DNA from: Limnanthes douglasii subsp. nivea
Taxonomy: Eukaryota; Streptophyta; Magnoliopsida; Brassicales; Limnanthaceae
Direction of reading: 5' to 3'
Assembly (NCBI GenBank): GCA_036936605.1
Contig: JAUPFV010000003.1
Coordinates: 153,110,997 to 153,174,996 of the forward strand
Length of the DNA: 64,000 nucleotides
Under the pieces are notes generated by a model that saw only the letters and a list, made by a program, of their open reading frames with translations, was not told the DNA's origin and ran no database searches. Positions 47,010-59,374 of this stretch are shown one piece after another; the first letter of the stretch is position 1; every line of letters starts with the position of its first letter. The position numbers and the translations under genes are program-made.

Positions 47010-48965
47010 AACCAACGAATGGTCTACCTAGAAATCATGAACTGGGTATTCAATTTCCACTGGAGTGACACAATATCAATTGTGCATGCTGCTTTCTGTG
47101 ATCATAGCCTCCCGCTTATTCAAAATTCCGATCTGCATCGATGACTTCATATCTCAAACAAAATTTTCAAATGGACCAATACTTCCGTTTTATTATCTCA
47201 CACTGGATAAAGATTTAAAGATAACCGATGGCCTACTTGAGCCATACAAGTTTTGGAAACATAAGTTCGCCTTCATTTCTTGGGACTAGGAGAATGACAA
47301 AGCAATATCTGAAGCCAACCCATCAAGATTGAACCTCGTCTGGAGGAGTAATCGTAAGTTTTCTTTTTAAATTTATCGTTCTAAATTTTAGTTTCAACTA
47401 GTGTTATCTTTATTTGTTATCAGTTTCTATATTATGATCAGAAATCTTGAGGCGCTATGCCATTCGTCGGGAGAAAGCGAAATAAATTTTCCTCAAGCTT
47501 TCTTCCTAGGTTGAAAAAAAATGGAACAATGTTTTTCAAACCTAACGATCATATTTAGAGCTCTACTTCCTGAGAATTTGATGGAGCTACTTAATCGTCG
47601 ACATGAAGTTAGATGGTTAGTCTATCCATACTATAAAGTATTCTTAGCAATTTGCAATAGGTCCGGTACCCATCTTTTGTAAAATAAGAAGGCAAAAAAG
47701 AAAAAAAAAAGGTAGCTAACACATATAGTGCTAGCCCTTCAGTAGATCTGAAGCAAAAAGATTCAAAGACGAAAATGAAAAAAAAGAAATCTCTCCACTA
47801 TTGAAGAAGGAATAAAAGATGAACCTTCTTCAGAAAAGAAGAAAACAAATGCTCATTCGGAAAAGAAAGGTACCACTAAAACAACTCTGCAACTAAAGAT
47901 ATTTTTGAAGGGGTATTGTACAATGATGACAAAGTTTTGGTTGCAGAGAATTAACAAATTCATCAAAAAGAAAATGAAGTAAGTATTGAAGACGTTGTCA
48001 ATCAGCAAAACAAAGCTATTGATGTAGGAGATGACTAAACCAATGATCACTTTAATCCCGACAACTTTATTAACTTCTACGAATCACAAAAGCTTGTGGA
48101 AGACAAAGATCCCATCGTTCAGGAGATTCAAGATCATCTGTGTAATCTTGGTAGAAGATGTACACCTGCTACCTCCGAAGCGTATCTCTTGAGGTTAATG
48201 TTCCTACAACCTCCGTAGCTTTTATTCCTAGACCTATCCCCGTTGTCTCTCCTCTTGTGGAACCATTCGAAGACGTTATTACCGATCTTCAACCTTTTAA
48301 TAATCTCAATGTTGCAGCGCAAAATCTGACTCAAGAAATTGAATCTTCTCAAGGTCATTTAAATCACATGGCTAAAGAAATGGTTCACTATAAAGGTATT
48401 GATGCAGCTGAGCAAAAGATGAGGGAGATCTTTGGGGACCTTGTAATGGAGTAGTTTTATCAATTTCAAATGGCCCCGTCTAAATTTCTCAGAGGTCTTC
48501 TCCACGTTAAGAAGTATCTTAAAGTAGTCCATCAAAAAGAAAAAGAAGATCTCAACACTTCATGTCATAATGAAATAGATCAACTCAAGGCTAAAACATT
48601 ATAAAGAGTTAGTTGCATAAAACAAATTGAGGACCTTCAAGTTTCTTTCAACAATAGTGAGGCAGAGAAGAAAAGACTGTCAGATGACATGCCAATGATG
48701 AGTGTGCAAAAGATATGTGGTCACTTTTGTTGAGGATGAGTGTGCAAAAGACATGTTGGGAGCTATCAATAATGGAAAAGAACAAAAAAATCATCACACT
48801 CCTTTGTGAAATCCATGCCACATATCCTATAATCGATCTTGCCAACTTTGGAAGTGAAGTCCTCATCGAACGGCGTCCTAGTGAAGCTTAAAATCCTGTT
48901 CCAAGCTCCTTATCCGAAGAGGAAGATTCAAAAGAGGATTCTGAAGAGAGCTCGAGGACGAGTAA
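47010..48965 (+). pseudogene. Third, diverged copy of the gypsy antisense-ORF protein
   Basis: Reads like 17490-19431. ELGIQFPLE matches KWGLRFPLD; ASRLFKIPICIDDF matches ASRLSGIPLPMEQF; LPFYYLTLDKDLKITDGLLEPYKFWKHKFAF matches the FYYFNMDDNYKVVDDLLESEKGWKTQF block; NLVWRSN matches SIWRSD. A candidate intron, Lys-rich stretches near 47700-47860, a coiled coil (48240-48450) and an acidic end (SEEEDSKEDSEESS near 48920) follow in the same order. About 20 residues are missing after FPLE. Divergence implies an older, distinct Tat-type element; its pol is not nearby. Confidence 0.8.
47354..47441 (+). other. Candidate intron in the diverged antisense-ORF relic
   Basis: GTAAGT at 47354 splits the codon after WRSN in phase 1, the same place and phase as the introns at 17869 and 27871. 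The 3' end could be the CAG at 47423 or at 47441. Confidence 0.6.
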
Positions 48966-49194
48966 TTTTACTATATTTTTTTTGTACGTGTCATATCATT
49001 ATTGTAACAATTTTTTAATAGATGTCTTTTTACTTTGTATCTTGGAAATTACACTATACTCGTTGAATTAAATTAAATGACAAATATATTTATGGTTTAA
49101 TTTCTTCAAGTTATATTCTCATTTGAATATTATTTATATTAGTTATTCATAGTGAAAACATAGCATGATATTTTAAATAATAATTACAATGTGT
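48966..49194. other. AT-rich spacer
   Basis: No gene or repeat recognised. Confidence 0.5.
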
Positions 49195-49345
49195 AACACT
49201 TCAAATATTATAGTGTGTTTAATGGATGTAGTACTTCAAACTTTATAGTCCGTTTAATGGACGTAGCACTTTGAATATTATCATCCATTTAATGGACGTA
49301 GCACTTCGAATATTATAGTGCGTTTAACGGACGTAGCACTTCGAA
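49195..49345. repeat. 35-bp tandem repeat, about four units
   Basis: Units of 35 bp of the form AGCACTTCGAATATTATAGTG...GGACGT repeat from 49195 with drift. The array recurs at 49831 as part of the 600-bp duplication. Confidence 0.8.
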
Positions 49346-50655
49346 TATGGTTACTTCTTCGAAAAGTGTATTCAACACTTCAGAACACTCTACTCTTGGT
49401 CAACCTCAAAGATGATCATTCTTTTATTAGTTACCAAAATAGTTTAAACAAGAACTCGTGAACAATAATTGACCAAAATATGAATTTTATTGATGTGGGA
49501 TGTGGGACTTTAGTCGCACCTAACAATCCTCCTTTCGAACAAAGTATCACTCTAGCCTCCTCTCAATTGACTTCCATCTGCCTACTCTAATCAGGTGGAG
49601 AGAAACCTGAACTCTAGAGCATCTTTACTCCATCTTTAGATGAATCCGCACCGCTCCATGATCAAGTCACCTCCTTGATGAGCCATCTGGCGCTCCATCT
49701 ATCCAGCAAATCAATCACCTTGGGTATGGCTCCTGTCAAGATGTTCGGCATATCCTGAGAATTTCACCCACATCATCACAACCCACCACATCGCGTTTAG
49801 TCTGGACCTGGTGCTCTGATACCATTTGTAGTACTTCAAACTTTATAGTCCGTTTAATGGACGTAGCACTTTGAATATTATCATCCATTTAATGGACGTA
49901 GCACTTCGAATATTATAGTGCGTTTAACGGACGTAGCACTTCGAATATGGTTACTTCTTCGAAAAGTGTATTCAACACTTCAGAACACTCTACTCTTGGT
50001 CAACCTCAAAGATGATCATTCTTTTATTAGTTACCAAAATAGTTTAAACAAGAACTCGTGAACAATAATTGACCAAAATATGAATTTTATTGATGTGGGA
50101 TGTGGGACTTTAGTCGCACCTAACAATCCTCCTTTCGAACAAAGTATCACTCTAGCCTCCTCTCAATTGACTTCCATCTGCCTACTCTAATCAGGTGGAG
50201 AGAAACCTGAACTCTAGAGCATCTTTACTCCATCTTTAGATGAATCCGCACCGCTCCATGATCAAGTCACCTCCTTGATGAGCCATCTGGCGCTCCATCT
50301 ATCCAGCAAATCAATCACCTTGGGTATGGCTCCTGTCAAGATGTTCGGCATATCCTGAGAATTTCACCCACATCATCACAACCCACCACATCGCGTTTAG
50401 TCTGGACCTGGTGCTCTGATACCATTTGTAAGGAATTGGGGTCCGCATATTCCGCCTTTGTATATAAGTAAGAATACTTCGATCTCCAACACTAGTGTGA
50501 TATTGTCCGCTTTGGACCCACTGGCCCGCACGGCTTTGCTTTTGGTCCACTTCCAAAAGGCCTCACAGTAATGGAGATGTATTCTTAACTTATATACTGA
50601 TCTTTCTTCCCATGTTTAACCAATGCGGGATGTGATACTTTGGTCTCACCTAACA
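49227..50655 (-). mobile_element. TRIM array: LTR-internal-LTR-internal-LTR
   Basis: On the minus strand an LTR at 50655-50427 (TGTTAGGTGAGACC ... CCTTACA) is followed by TGGTATCAGAGCACC, about 300 bp of internal sequence, the purine tract AAAGGAGGAT, and a second LTR beginning TGTTAGGTGCGAC (about 50124). That LTR ends TACTACA at about 49827 and is again followed by TGGTATCAGAGC, internal sequence, purine tract and a third LTR (49524-49227). The second and third share an exact 600-bp unit (49231-49830 and 49831-50430). The first LTR matches them only at its start. No coding capacity. Confidence 0.8.
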
Positions 50656-51183
50656 CTCTGTACGGAACCAATTGTTCTGCTGTTGTAAATACGCCACCAG
50701 TCCGTCGCCAAAAAACAAATCGAAAGCTAGAGTGCGGTCGAAAGGGAGTTTGTCCACGTGGGCGGAAGGGAAATCTAGAATATCGTTAGACCGTTTGGGG
50801 AGGGTATCAACGCGGCCGTTAGGGGTGTGTTGGAGAGATAAGAAGCTGCCGGAGAGGGAGTGGGCTGGGTTTCCCAGATTTAGTTTTCCTAGAGCTAGTG
50901 CTCCAGTAGATGGTATTCCCTGAGCTAGTTTTAAGGAAGAAACTCCATCTGATAGTGCTTCTATCTCTGATAAATCATCACTTACTCCTTACGCTGACAA
51001 TTTGCTTGTTAATGGAGGGTTCTTCACATAGAAGCAGATGCTTTAGGAGCCAAAAGTGGTTTTGAAGGAACAAAACAACTATCCCATCGGCTGCATGTTT
51101 GCGGGTACATGACTGGAAACAGAAACACCCGATGCTTACTTAAAAGCCGAAAAGACTGAGGTAGACCAAACGGGTTGCTTGTT
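50656..51183 (+). other. Unidentified coding-like fragment
   Basis: A GC-richer stretch with an open frame at 50672-50923 rich in Ser, Arg and Pro (KARVRSKGSLSTWAEGKSR, WRDKKLPEREWAGFPRFSF), stopped by TGA. The same frame goes on as EETPSDSASISDKSSLTPYADN to about 51030. Composition suggests a host exon fragment. I do not recognise the family. Confidence 0.4.
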
Positions 51184-51575
51184 AATCGCTACTTCGTCTC
51201 TCTCGACTATCACCTTTTGTTCTATTTTTCTGCCATTTAGTCTCTCGACAAAAAAAAGCACGGGTGATTACTATCAAAAATCTATAATTTGAATCTCTGC
51301 GCGTGGTTTTTGTCTTAGTGCTGCCACGTGTCACTATAGTTAAATGATTTTTGTTTTATAAATATTTTTTTAATTTTTTATTTCACTTTTACCCCTTCAA
51401 TTTAATATTTTTTTAATATATTTTTTATTTTTTTATTTTTATATTTTTTTTTTCAAAACATACTCTATCAAAATTTCATATTCTTTTACTAGATGCCACC
51501 CTATAGACATGTCTATAAAATAGAAAGAGGACCATATTATCTACAAAAGATAAATGCTCCAAGAAGAAAGATAAA

Positions 51576-52130
51576 ATGGAATACTCTACAAATTTTAACA
51601 AGGAAAACAACCTAGAAAGTTATTCAAAGTTATGCAACTTGCCATGGGTTCAGTGTTTCCAATGACAGTGAAAACAGCAGAGGAGCTTGGCTTCTTTTAA
51701 ATCTTAGCTAGAGAGGGCACAGGTGCCAGGCTCTCTGCTACACAAATTGTTGACAAACTGTCGCACTGCAACAACACAGAAGCAGCTGCTTCACTTGAAA
51801 GGATCCTTGTTCTGTTGGTCAGCCACAGCGTTCTTTCTTGATCTCTGGCAGATAATGGTACAAGATTATTTTGCCTCATTCCCGGAGCCATGTACTTTGT
51901 GCCAAATCAAGATGGAGTCTTTTTAGCACCCTACTTGAGCTGTATCTAAGATTTCGTCCATATGAAGACCTGGTTTGTTGCTCTCCCTTGTACCAACATA
52001 TATAGGCGCTTGATATTTATATATATTCATAAAACCATTTTAAATATCTGTACATTGTGTTCGACAGGTCTCATTTAAAAGAAACGGTTCTTAAAGGAGG
52101 AAGTCCCATTTAATAAAGAACATGGTATGA
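51576..52130 (+). pseudogene. Caffeic acid O-methyltransferase-like pseudogene, 5' exons
   Basis: From 51632 one frame reads MQLAMGSVFPMTVKTAEELGFF-stop-ILAREGTGARLSATQIVDKL, then LERILVLLVSHSVLS-stop, AMYFVPNQDGVFLAPYL. This matches the N-terminal dimerisation domain of plant COMT-type SAM-dependent O-methyltransferases. Splicing out 51973-52067 joins MKTW to SHLKETVLKGG, and after a frameshift VPFNKEHGMN follows, as in the family's [21 protein letters not shown]. Homology stops near 52130, before the SAM-binding domain. Stops TAA near 51697 and TGA near 51838. It lies inside the inverted-repeat element. Confidence 0.85.
51973..52067 (+). other. Intron of the O-methyltransferase pseudogene
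   Basis: 95 bp, GTTTGT ... TTCGACAG. Removal restores a Trp codon (TG + G) and continuous homology, so the fragment came from genomic DNA and not from cDNA. Confidence 0.75.
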
Positions 52131-53037
52131 ACAACAACAACTCTAGTTTAGAAATTCTAGTCAAACTAGAAGAAAAAACGAAAATCCAGGCTCTTATAGA
52201 TTCAGTATAGGAGGGAGTTTCAGGCAGATTTTCAAAAACAAAAATGGAAAATAAATTTCAACACCAACGACAAGACTATTGAAGAGAATCGGAAAATCCT
52301 GCATAAATTGAACCACAAAATCGTTGTATCAGATGTTGTTTTTAAGAATCGGTGGAGTTAGTGAGTTCTTCGGATTTATGGTTTTTTAACTCTGAAATGA
52401 TAGACTCTGTTTCTAGCCAGAGATTTTCTCAGCCGTTTTTAGATTTTTACTGCCTTCTTCCGATTCGAATTAAGCTGCGAGAAGATCGGTTTCTGAAATT
52501 ACTATTATTTCTAGATTTGTAGATTTTAGAGGTAAATCGAAAAAAATGTGTAATTAGTGTAAAAGAGGAAAAAAATAGACGAATTTGGTTGCCGATTGCT
52601 CTAAGAATGGTTCAATGGTTTGCTAACAGAGATAAAAGGTCTCAGATTAATAAAACAGATCAATGCGACCCAACAGGATAATACGGTCTTTCAATCATTC
52701 TTTTAGAGAAAAGAAACGGAAAACAAAAGAAAAAGAAAATAGAGTATGAAATTTTGATATACTCTCTTTTGAGAAAAAATAAGTATAAAAATAAAATAAT
52801 ATTAAATAATATTAAAAAAATACTAAATTGAAAGGATAAAAGTAGAATTAGAAGTCGAGGGACTACCTATAAAACAAAAATCATTTAACTATCCTGACAC
52901 GTGCAGAACCAAGACAAAACACACGTGTGGGGTCTGAAATTATAGATTTTCGATAGTCGAAAGATCCTCACTCATGAATAATTTGTCGAGGGACTAAATG
53001 GAAGAAAACGTGATAGTCGAGAGACGAAGTAACGATT

Positions 53038-53795
53038 TAAGCCTCCATTTATATAATATGTTTTTCATTAGTACAAATACATGTATCCTGTGTAAAAACG
53101 GTATATATGTGTGTTGCGTCAAATTTATGTTTGTATATAACATTAACAAACACTATATATATAAATAAAATTACAACGGGTTTTTACCGTCCTTATGAAC
53201 TATTTTATACCATTGTCCAACCATTTAATCGGCATCCGGCCCAAAATATATAAATATCCTAAAAAATTAAGTAGTTTTATATATAGCACCAATTGACGGA
53301 CAAGAGCGATGTTTATAGTTTTGATGTTATTTTTCTTGAGCTTATGCTCCTAGACCTCACTCTAGTCTCGAAATAGCTGCTCGACCTCACCGTAGCCACC
53401 TAACAGTTGTTCGTCCTCACCGTAGCTACCAAATCGAAGCTAAATCCACAGATCATTCTAGTTCGAGGAGACAAAAGGTTTTGATTCCTCTTTGCTTGCA
53501 GATTATCAGGCCATCGAGGAGTGCTCTCACTCATGCTTGGAGAGAGGTAAGCTTCCCGTATATATTACCATACCCAACAATTAATCTACCATTTTTATCT
53601 TTAATACCACCCGTAGCATCCCCATTAGTCATAGAAGAGCCATCAAAATTATTTCTCTAATTAAAGGCTCGTGAATTCATGCGAGACTGAATTGATCATT
53701 CTGAATAATAGATTTTAATCTTCTAACAAAAGACTTGTTCATGATTTCTTGTATATTTCAACAAAGAATTCTAATCATCTTAAATTGGAGTAAGC
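53038..53795. other. Spacer, nothing recognised
   Basis: Mixed AT-rich sequence with no domain-bearing frame or repeat ends. Confidence 0.5.
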
Positions 53796-53799
53796 ATGT

Positions 53800-54440
53800 T
53801 TGTTATATCCCAAAATCTTCAAGGAGTCAATACCAAGACTTGTAACTTTCTTCCTTCAACGAGCTTTTTTCAGTGCCTTGACTAAGGTATGAAAATTCCA
53901 TTTTTTGCTGCTTAACTTCAATACCAAGATAGTATGCCATGAGCGCCGAGTCTTTCATCTCGAATTCCTTCGTCATCATTTTTTTGAATTTATTGAACAT
54001 GTTTGGGCTGCTTCTAGTGAAGATCAAATCATCCATATAGAAGCACACAATCAAAATAACTTCCTCTTTGATCTTGGTATATAGAGCATCCTCATATGGA
54101 CATTTGTTGAAGCCATTCACTTGGAAATACTTGTCGATATTACTATTCCATTTTTGTTCTTATTTTAGCTCGTTAAGAGACTTCTTTTGCTTGTATATCT
54201 TATCTTTGTGACATTTAACTTCATAGCCTAATCGTTGTTGAATGCAGACTTATTTTTCATGAACACCATTTAGAAATGCTAACTTTACATCCATTTTTTG
54301 TATCTTTCACTTGGTTTGAGCTGCCAAAGAAATTACTAGTCTAATAGTTTAAATCGGACAACAATGGTGAATACCTCATCAGAATTAATTATCGCCTTTT
54401 GACTATAGTGTGTAGCATGTGATTTATTACACATTCTTAT
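53800..54440 (-). pseudogene. Copia RT fragment (minus strand)
   Basis: Read from 54440 down: LAFLNGVHEK, RLGYEVKCHKDKIYKQKKSLNELK, VNGFNKCPYEDALYTK, then FYMDDLIFTRSSPNMFNKFKKMMTKEFEMKD and YYLGIEVKQ. The catalytic motif is YMDD (usually YVDD). It differs from the RT of the next element, so it is a separate, older copia. Both ends are cut. Confidence 0.85.
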
Positions 54441-54449
54441 ATATTAATT

Positions 54450-54720
54450 GGACTTGTTTGGCTGTTGGAATAAAAGTAGTTTAGGTGTAGTAGTCTCCAA
54501 TAGAGCCTTGGGTTTTAGGTAGAAATCCAGCAGAACTCCTAGATCAAGACTTTAGTCATAAGCCCATGTCTATTGAGCCATTGATGTTAAACTCTTGCCA
54601 ACACTTCGTTTAGGATTAAACCCAAGTAAATGGCTCAAGACACTGTCTTTGTCGACTAGCTCTTCACTCTTGCAGCTACTTCCTTCTATGGTGTAATCCT
54701 TCAAACCCATTCTCTTGACC
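54450..54720 (-). repeat. Partial 3' LTR of minus-strand copia
   Basis: Follows the tract TTGAGGGGGAGG (minus strand, ending about 54718), which itself follows the RNase H end. The far boundary is unclear. Confidence 0.5.
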
Positions 54721-57700
54721 TCCCCCTCAAACGCAGTGACGAATCAGAGAACCTAATTAGTTTGTCACAAAGAAAGAGAAAACGTGAAGAGGAAAACGCT
54801 TTGGTAAGAGAACACTAATCTAATATTGCGAAGGTACATACTGAATCTGCACCGAGCCATGAAGGACCTGATCATGAATGAAGTGGACATCTAAGTCTAT
54901 ATGCTTCGTGTGATCATGAAAAACATCATTAAACACTAAAGAGTTCCCCCCAAGCTGACCCACCAAATTGCATATGGGGGTATGAGAGGGATTTGGATCG
55001 AAGTGAGCAAGGATCTAAGACAAATAAGCTCGCAAGACCAATTTCCCAAAGTTCGATACTCATATTCAGTATAAGAGTGACATACAATGTTATGATTTTT
55101 GGAAGACTAAGATATTAGAGATTCACCAAGATAAACACAATGTCACCTACACTCCAACGATCATGAGGTGATGAATCCCAATCAGCATCTGAGTACCCAT
55201 GGAGTTGCAAATGGTAACAAGGTTTTGTATGACGACCTAGCTAGCGAGAACTATATAAGTACCGTAAAATTCATTTAAGGCTTTGACAATGTATATAAGT
55301 AAGATTCTGTTGATATTGACCGAGTCTATTCACAATGTAAGTAATGTCAGGTCTGGTGTGAGTATTGTCTTGTAATGCTCCCAACAAGCTTTTGTACTGT
55401 GTAGGGAAAGCAAGGGGAACACCATCAAGACTAGAGAGTTGAGTAACATAACCATAGGAATGAGACAATGCTTGGACATCGAGAGCCCTTAGGCAACGAG
55501 TAAGTTTTTAATGTATTTTTGTTATCTTAAATACATGCCAGAAGAGTGAGTATGAACTTCTATTCTCAGTAAAAGATGGACGGGCCCATTTCTTTCAGAG
55601 CAAATATTACATTGAGATTGTGTATAAACTATGTTAGACATGCTACATTGTTCCATGTCACCAAAATGTCATCAACATAAACCAGAATTAGGAGTATAAC
55701 TGTTTTTAGACACCAGGTAGAAAAGGGAGCAGTCTGCCTTAGAATTTCTAAACCCCTAGGTGAGAAATGTATTCCTTAGTTTATAGTATCGGGCTTGAGG
55801 TGCCTGTTTTAGGCCATAGAGAGCGTTGTGAAATTTACAGACATGTGTAGGATTATTAGTATCCTCAAACCCTTGTGGCTGTGTCATGGAGACAATCTCT
55901 TGTAGAACCCCATTTAGGAAGGCATTATCAATATCAAGTTTCTTGACTGTCCCATTTTTAGAGACAATATTAGTGAGTATAAGTCTGACTGTAAAGGATT
56001 TTATGGTCGAACTGAAAGTCTCATAGAAATGAACACCATTGGTCTTATGAAACCCGTTTTACCAACCTGGCCTTGTAACTCTGGACTGAACCTTCCATAG
56101 TATATTTAACCTTGTAGACCTATTTGTAGCCTATGACAGTGAGAGAAAAAGACATTGGTACCAAAAACCAAGTATTGTTAGCCATCAAATCCTTGTATTC
56201 AGTAGTCATAGCCTCATTCCAGTTAGGATTTCCATAGTCTCAGAAAACTTAGTAGGTGCAAGCACATTTTTTATCACTAGAAACAAGGGATCCAATGTAA
56301 GGGATTTTAGGCTTACATATTCCACTTTTTGTTCTGGTTTGCATAACATGTGTATTGTACAATGTGTTTAGGTTAGGGGGTGTTCTGAACTAGAAAATGT
56401 TAGGTTTATGGATAGTGTAGGTGTATGTATCTGATGGACATAAGTAGGACTAATGTGTTGATTGTAATGACTAGCGGTGTTTGTGTGACTTAATGTTGGT
56501 CTTGTGTTTATTTGATGTGTATTGTAGGACTGTTGGTTAGGCATAAGAGGGATACTGGTATGATGTTGAGGCATAAGAGGGATACTGGTATGATGTTGAG
56601 GCATAAGCGTAGGACTTTGTCGTTGTGAGGAAGTAGGACACAGAGATGTGTGTTGCTCAGGTGGAGCATCAAAGTTGAAGGCCAAAGAAGGTAACATTTA
56701 TTTATTCACAGATGTTGTAGGAAAAGTAGGTAAACAAAGACTAATTGATAGAATATACAGTTGCTCACCTTGTTGTATGTTAAGGAAACCAATGTTGATG
56801 GGAAATGCACTCTCATTAAGTACAAAATTCCTAGGGACATACAACCCCCGGTAGGGCTTAGACACTTGTAGCCTTTGTGATGTTGACTATACCAAAGAAA
56901 TACACACTTTAAGAAGTGAAACTCAAACTTTTGTGTTTGATAAAACCTTAAGAAATGATAGCAGGAGCACTCAAAGGTTTTAAGAACTATATAATTGTGT
57001 ATTTTGTGATAAAGTATTTCAAAAGGATACTTGTTGTGTAGAATAGGTGTAGGGAGTTTGTTCATTAGGTAGGCGATAGTCTCAAAAGCCTCAACCAAAA
57101 ACTTGTAAGGTAGATTACCTTGAGCCAAAAATGTCAAACCAGTTTCAACCAAATCTTTGTGTTTTCTCTCAGCCCTACCATTCTGGGCTGAGGTATGAGG
57201 ACAAGAACTTCTCAAGATAAAAATACTATGCTTAACTAAAGAAGCTAGTAACCTGAACTCACCTCCCCAATGACTCTGAACTTCCTTTTCTAACCTCTCA
57301 AATTGTAGCTCAACTAGAAATTTAAAATTTTGAAACACTTTTAGAAGTTGACCTTTATCTTTGATATGATACATCCAAGTATACCTATAATGGCCATCAA
57401 GAAACAATACGTAGTATTTGAACCCCCAATAGATTGAATAGGTGCATGGGCCACACATTAGTATAGATTAAGTCAAGAACATTACTAGCATATGAATCAT
57501 AAATAGAATAAGAAAAATGTTAGACTTGCATAACTGGAAAGCCTCACAAAATCGTGTTTTATTTCTTAAAACCGAATGTAGCTTACACTTTGAGATTGAT
57601 GGCCAACCTTCATATGCCATCCATCTTTGAGAGGCTTAGATAAATTGTTAATTAAAATAGTAGGAAAACCTAGATTGGCACTAAAGACATTGACTTGTAC

Positions 57701-58803
57701 AGTCCATCTTCATATTTTCCTCTGCGCAGTAGAGTCCATGTTTCCTTGTCCTTCACAATACAAAACCCTTTATGAAATTCAACAAAGTTATTTTTGTAAT
57801 TTATAATTTGAAAAATAGATAAGAGGTTCTTATTGATTCTAGGAACATGCAGTATAGGTTTGAGGCATATAGGTTGTTTAGTTAAAAAACCTAAGGTTGT
57901 TTGGCCAATATGAGAAATTGAAATTCATTCTCCACTACCAACTAAAATGTTTTTGTTACCTGAATACTCAGTTTTGAGAGTCATGAGATTAGTGTTTTCT
58001 ATGACATGGTGACTAGCACCATTGTCAGCATACCAACATTAGTATCCTGCTGTATCTTAAGTAGTAAGTAAATAACTATGTTTTCCTTTAGAACTGGACT
58101 ACTCTGAGGGTGTAAAACCCATTACTGAGGGATCATCCCTAGAACAGCACACTGTAGCAGAATGATAATGTGTGCTGCAGATATGGCAGGTTGGTTTAGT
58201 ATGAGAAAACCTTCCACATCTGCCTCTATAGAAATGACTTCTGCCTCTAGAGTTGTAGTTAAAGTTTTTGGTGGATCAACCTCAATAGTTTCACTTGGAG
58301 CTAATCTATTAACCAAAATAACCTCTTTGATTGGCATTGTTATACTGTTGTTTGGATTCATTTATGTGTGTGACGTTCACATTAGATAGATTGATACTAG
58401 CTACTGAGATTTGTAAGCTAGTAAGCTGCGCAACCCTACTTTCAAAGATAAGTAGGCTGGTATGCAAGTCAAGCCAATTCTGGCCTTTCTTATTTTCCAG
58501 ACTCGCCATAATAGGTGTATACTGTGAATCCACACATGCAAGTACTTGTATCATTAAATCATCCATAGAAGTTAGGAATCCAGCTAGTATAATATTATCA
58601 AATATCTATTTTATTTTCATTTTCATTTTGTTTAGGTATTCTATCATTGAAGAAGAATCTTTGTGAGTTCTTTGAAACTCAACCTTGTAATATGTAATAT
58701 TGGCTTTTGTCTATGATCCAAACAGTTTGCCAGCAACTTCTTAAAGATCTTTAAAAGTCTCTTCCTCCATTAGGTGAGCTGCTATATCAGGGCTCATAGT
58801 AGA
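54720..58803 (-). pseudogene. Copia gag-pol relic (minus strand)
   Basis: Read from 58803: MSPDIAAHLMEEETFKDL, SRVAQLTSLQISVASINLSNVN, a zinc-knuckle region near 58180, and protease near 58020. Integrase is open 57458-56706 (FLDGHYRYTWMYHIKDK, SHWGGEFRLL, NGRAERKHKDLVETG, LMNKLPTPI). RT has YVDDILVTW near 55665. RNase H runs from RPDITYIVNRLGQY near 55330 to KHIDLDVHFIHDQV near 54870. It is the same family as the complete copia. The gag N-terminus and 5' LTR are missing at 58803. Confidence 0.9.
56525..56605. repeat. 33-bp direct repeat in copia linker
   Basis: The segment AGGCATAAGAGGGATACTGGTATGATGTTG occurs twice in tandem, followed by a partial third copy. In the minus-strand frame it adds a repeated LMPQHHTSIP in the integrase-RT linker. 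Confidence 0.85.
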
Positions 58804-59374
58804 ATATTACAAGCGAAACAACATTTGGTATTTTACTATCCAATCTTCATATTCTGATCTATCGGAAACATTTTCATCAAAAACCTCATAATTTGTTACA
58901 TTTGATCATACGTAACACCATTTTCATCAGAAACCTCACATTTCATAGTTCAGACTTGTTTGCATCTACCGGATATTGTTTTACTTATGCAAATAAAAAT
59001 GTTCAAAGTTTGACTCAATGATGAATCAAATCAGCTTACGAATCTGCATGATAATGAATTGTATTTAGCAGGGATTTAGGCGCGCCTTCAAAAGGTATGG
59101 CAAATGTAAGTTATAAAATGTATTTCAAATGATTTGAAAAGCTGTTTAGAGGATTTCTGGGTATGAGACACATGTGAAGAGTCATTGACAGTGACCTGGT
59201 CTCATACGCAACCTAAGCACTTTTAATTATATAAAAGGGCTTTGATCATACTTCATCAAAATTAATGTCAATGTCGAAATGATCAAAATGAAATGCAAGA
59301 GAATAGGGAGCTATATTGTTACATTACTTTTATAATCAAATCATTCAACTGAGGCGGACAAATACATAGACTGC
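58804..59374. other. Spacer, nothing recognised
   Basis: AT-rich, with no supported gene. CATCAGAAACCTCA-like sequence recurs at 58870 and 58925. Confidence 0.5.

Larger units (their letters stand above)
51184..53037. mobile_element. Inverted-repeat element carrying a gene fragment (Pack-type)
   Basis: The first 300 bp (51184-51490) and last 295 bp (52743-53037) are inverted copies: AATCGCTACTTCGTCTCTC at the left, AATCGTTACTTCGTCTCTC as reverse complement at the right. Similarity continues through the ACGTGTCA-TAGTTAAATGATTTTTG block to TCAAAATTTCATA. Long terminal inverted repeats around a captured gene piece fit a Mutator-like Pack-MULE. No transposase, and no clear 9-bp target duplication was found. 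Confidence 0.72.

Noticed and set aside
49195..49345. 35-bp repeats as centromeric satellite
   Set aside because: Only about four units, embedded in a TRIM LTR, with no extended array.
51184..53037. 9-bp target duplication of the inverted-repeat element
   Set aside because: No convincing direct repeat was found at its borders, so the MULE assignment stays tentative.
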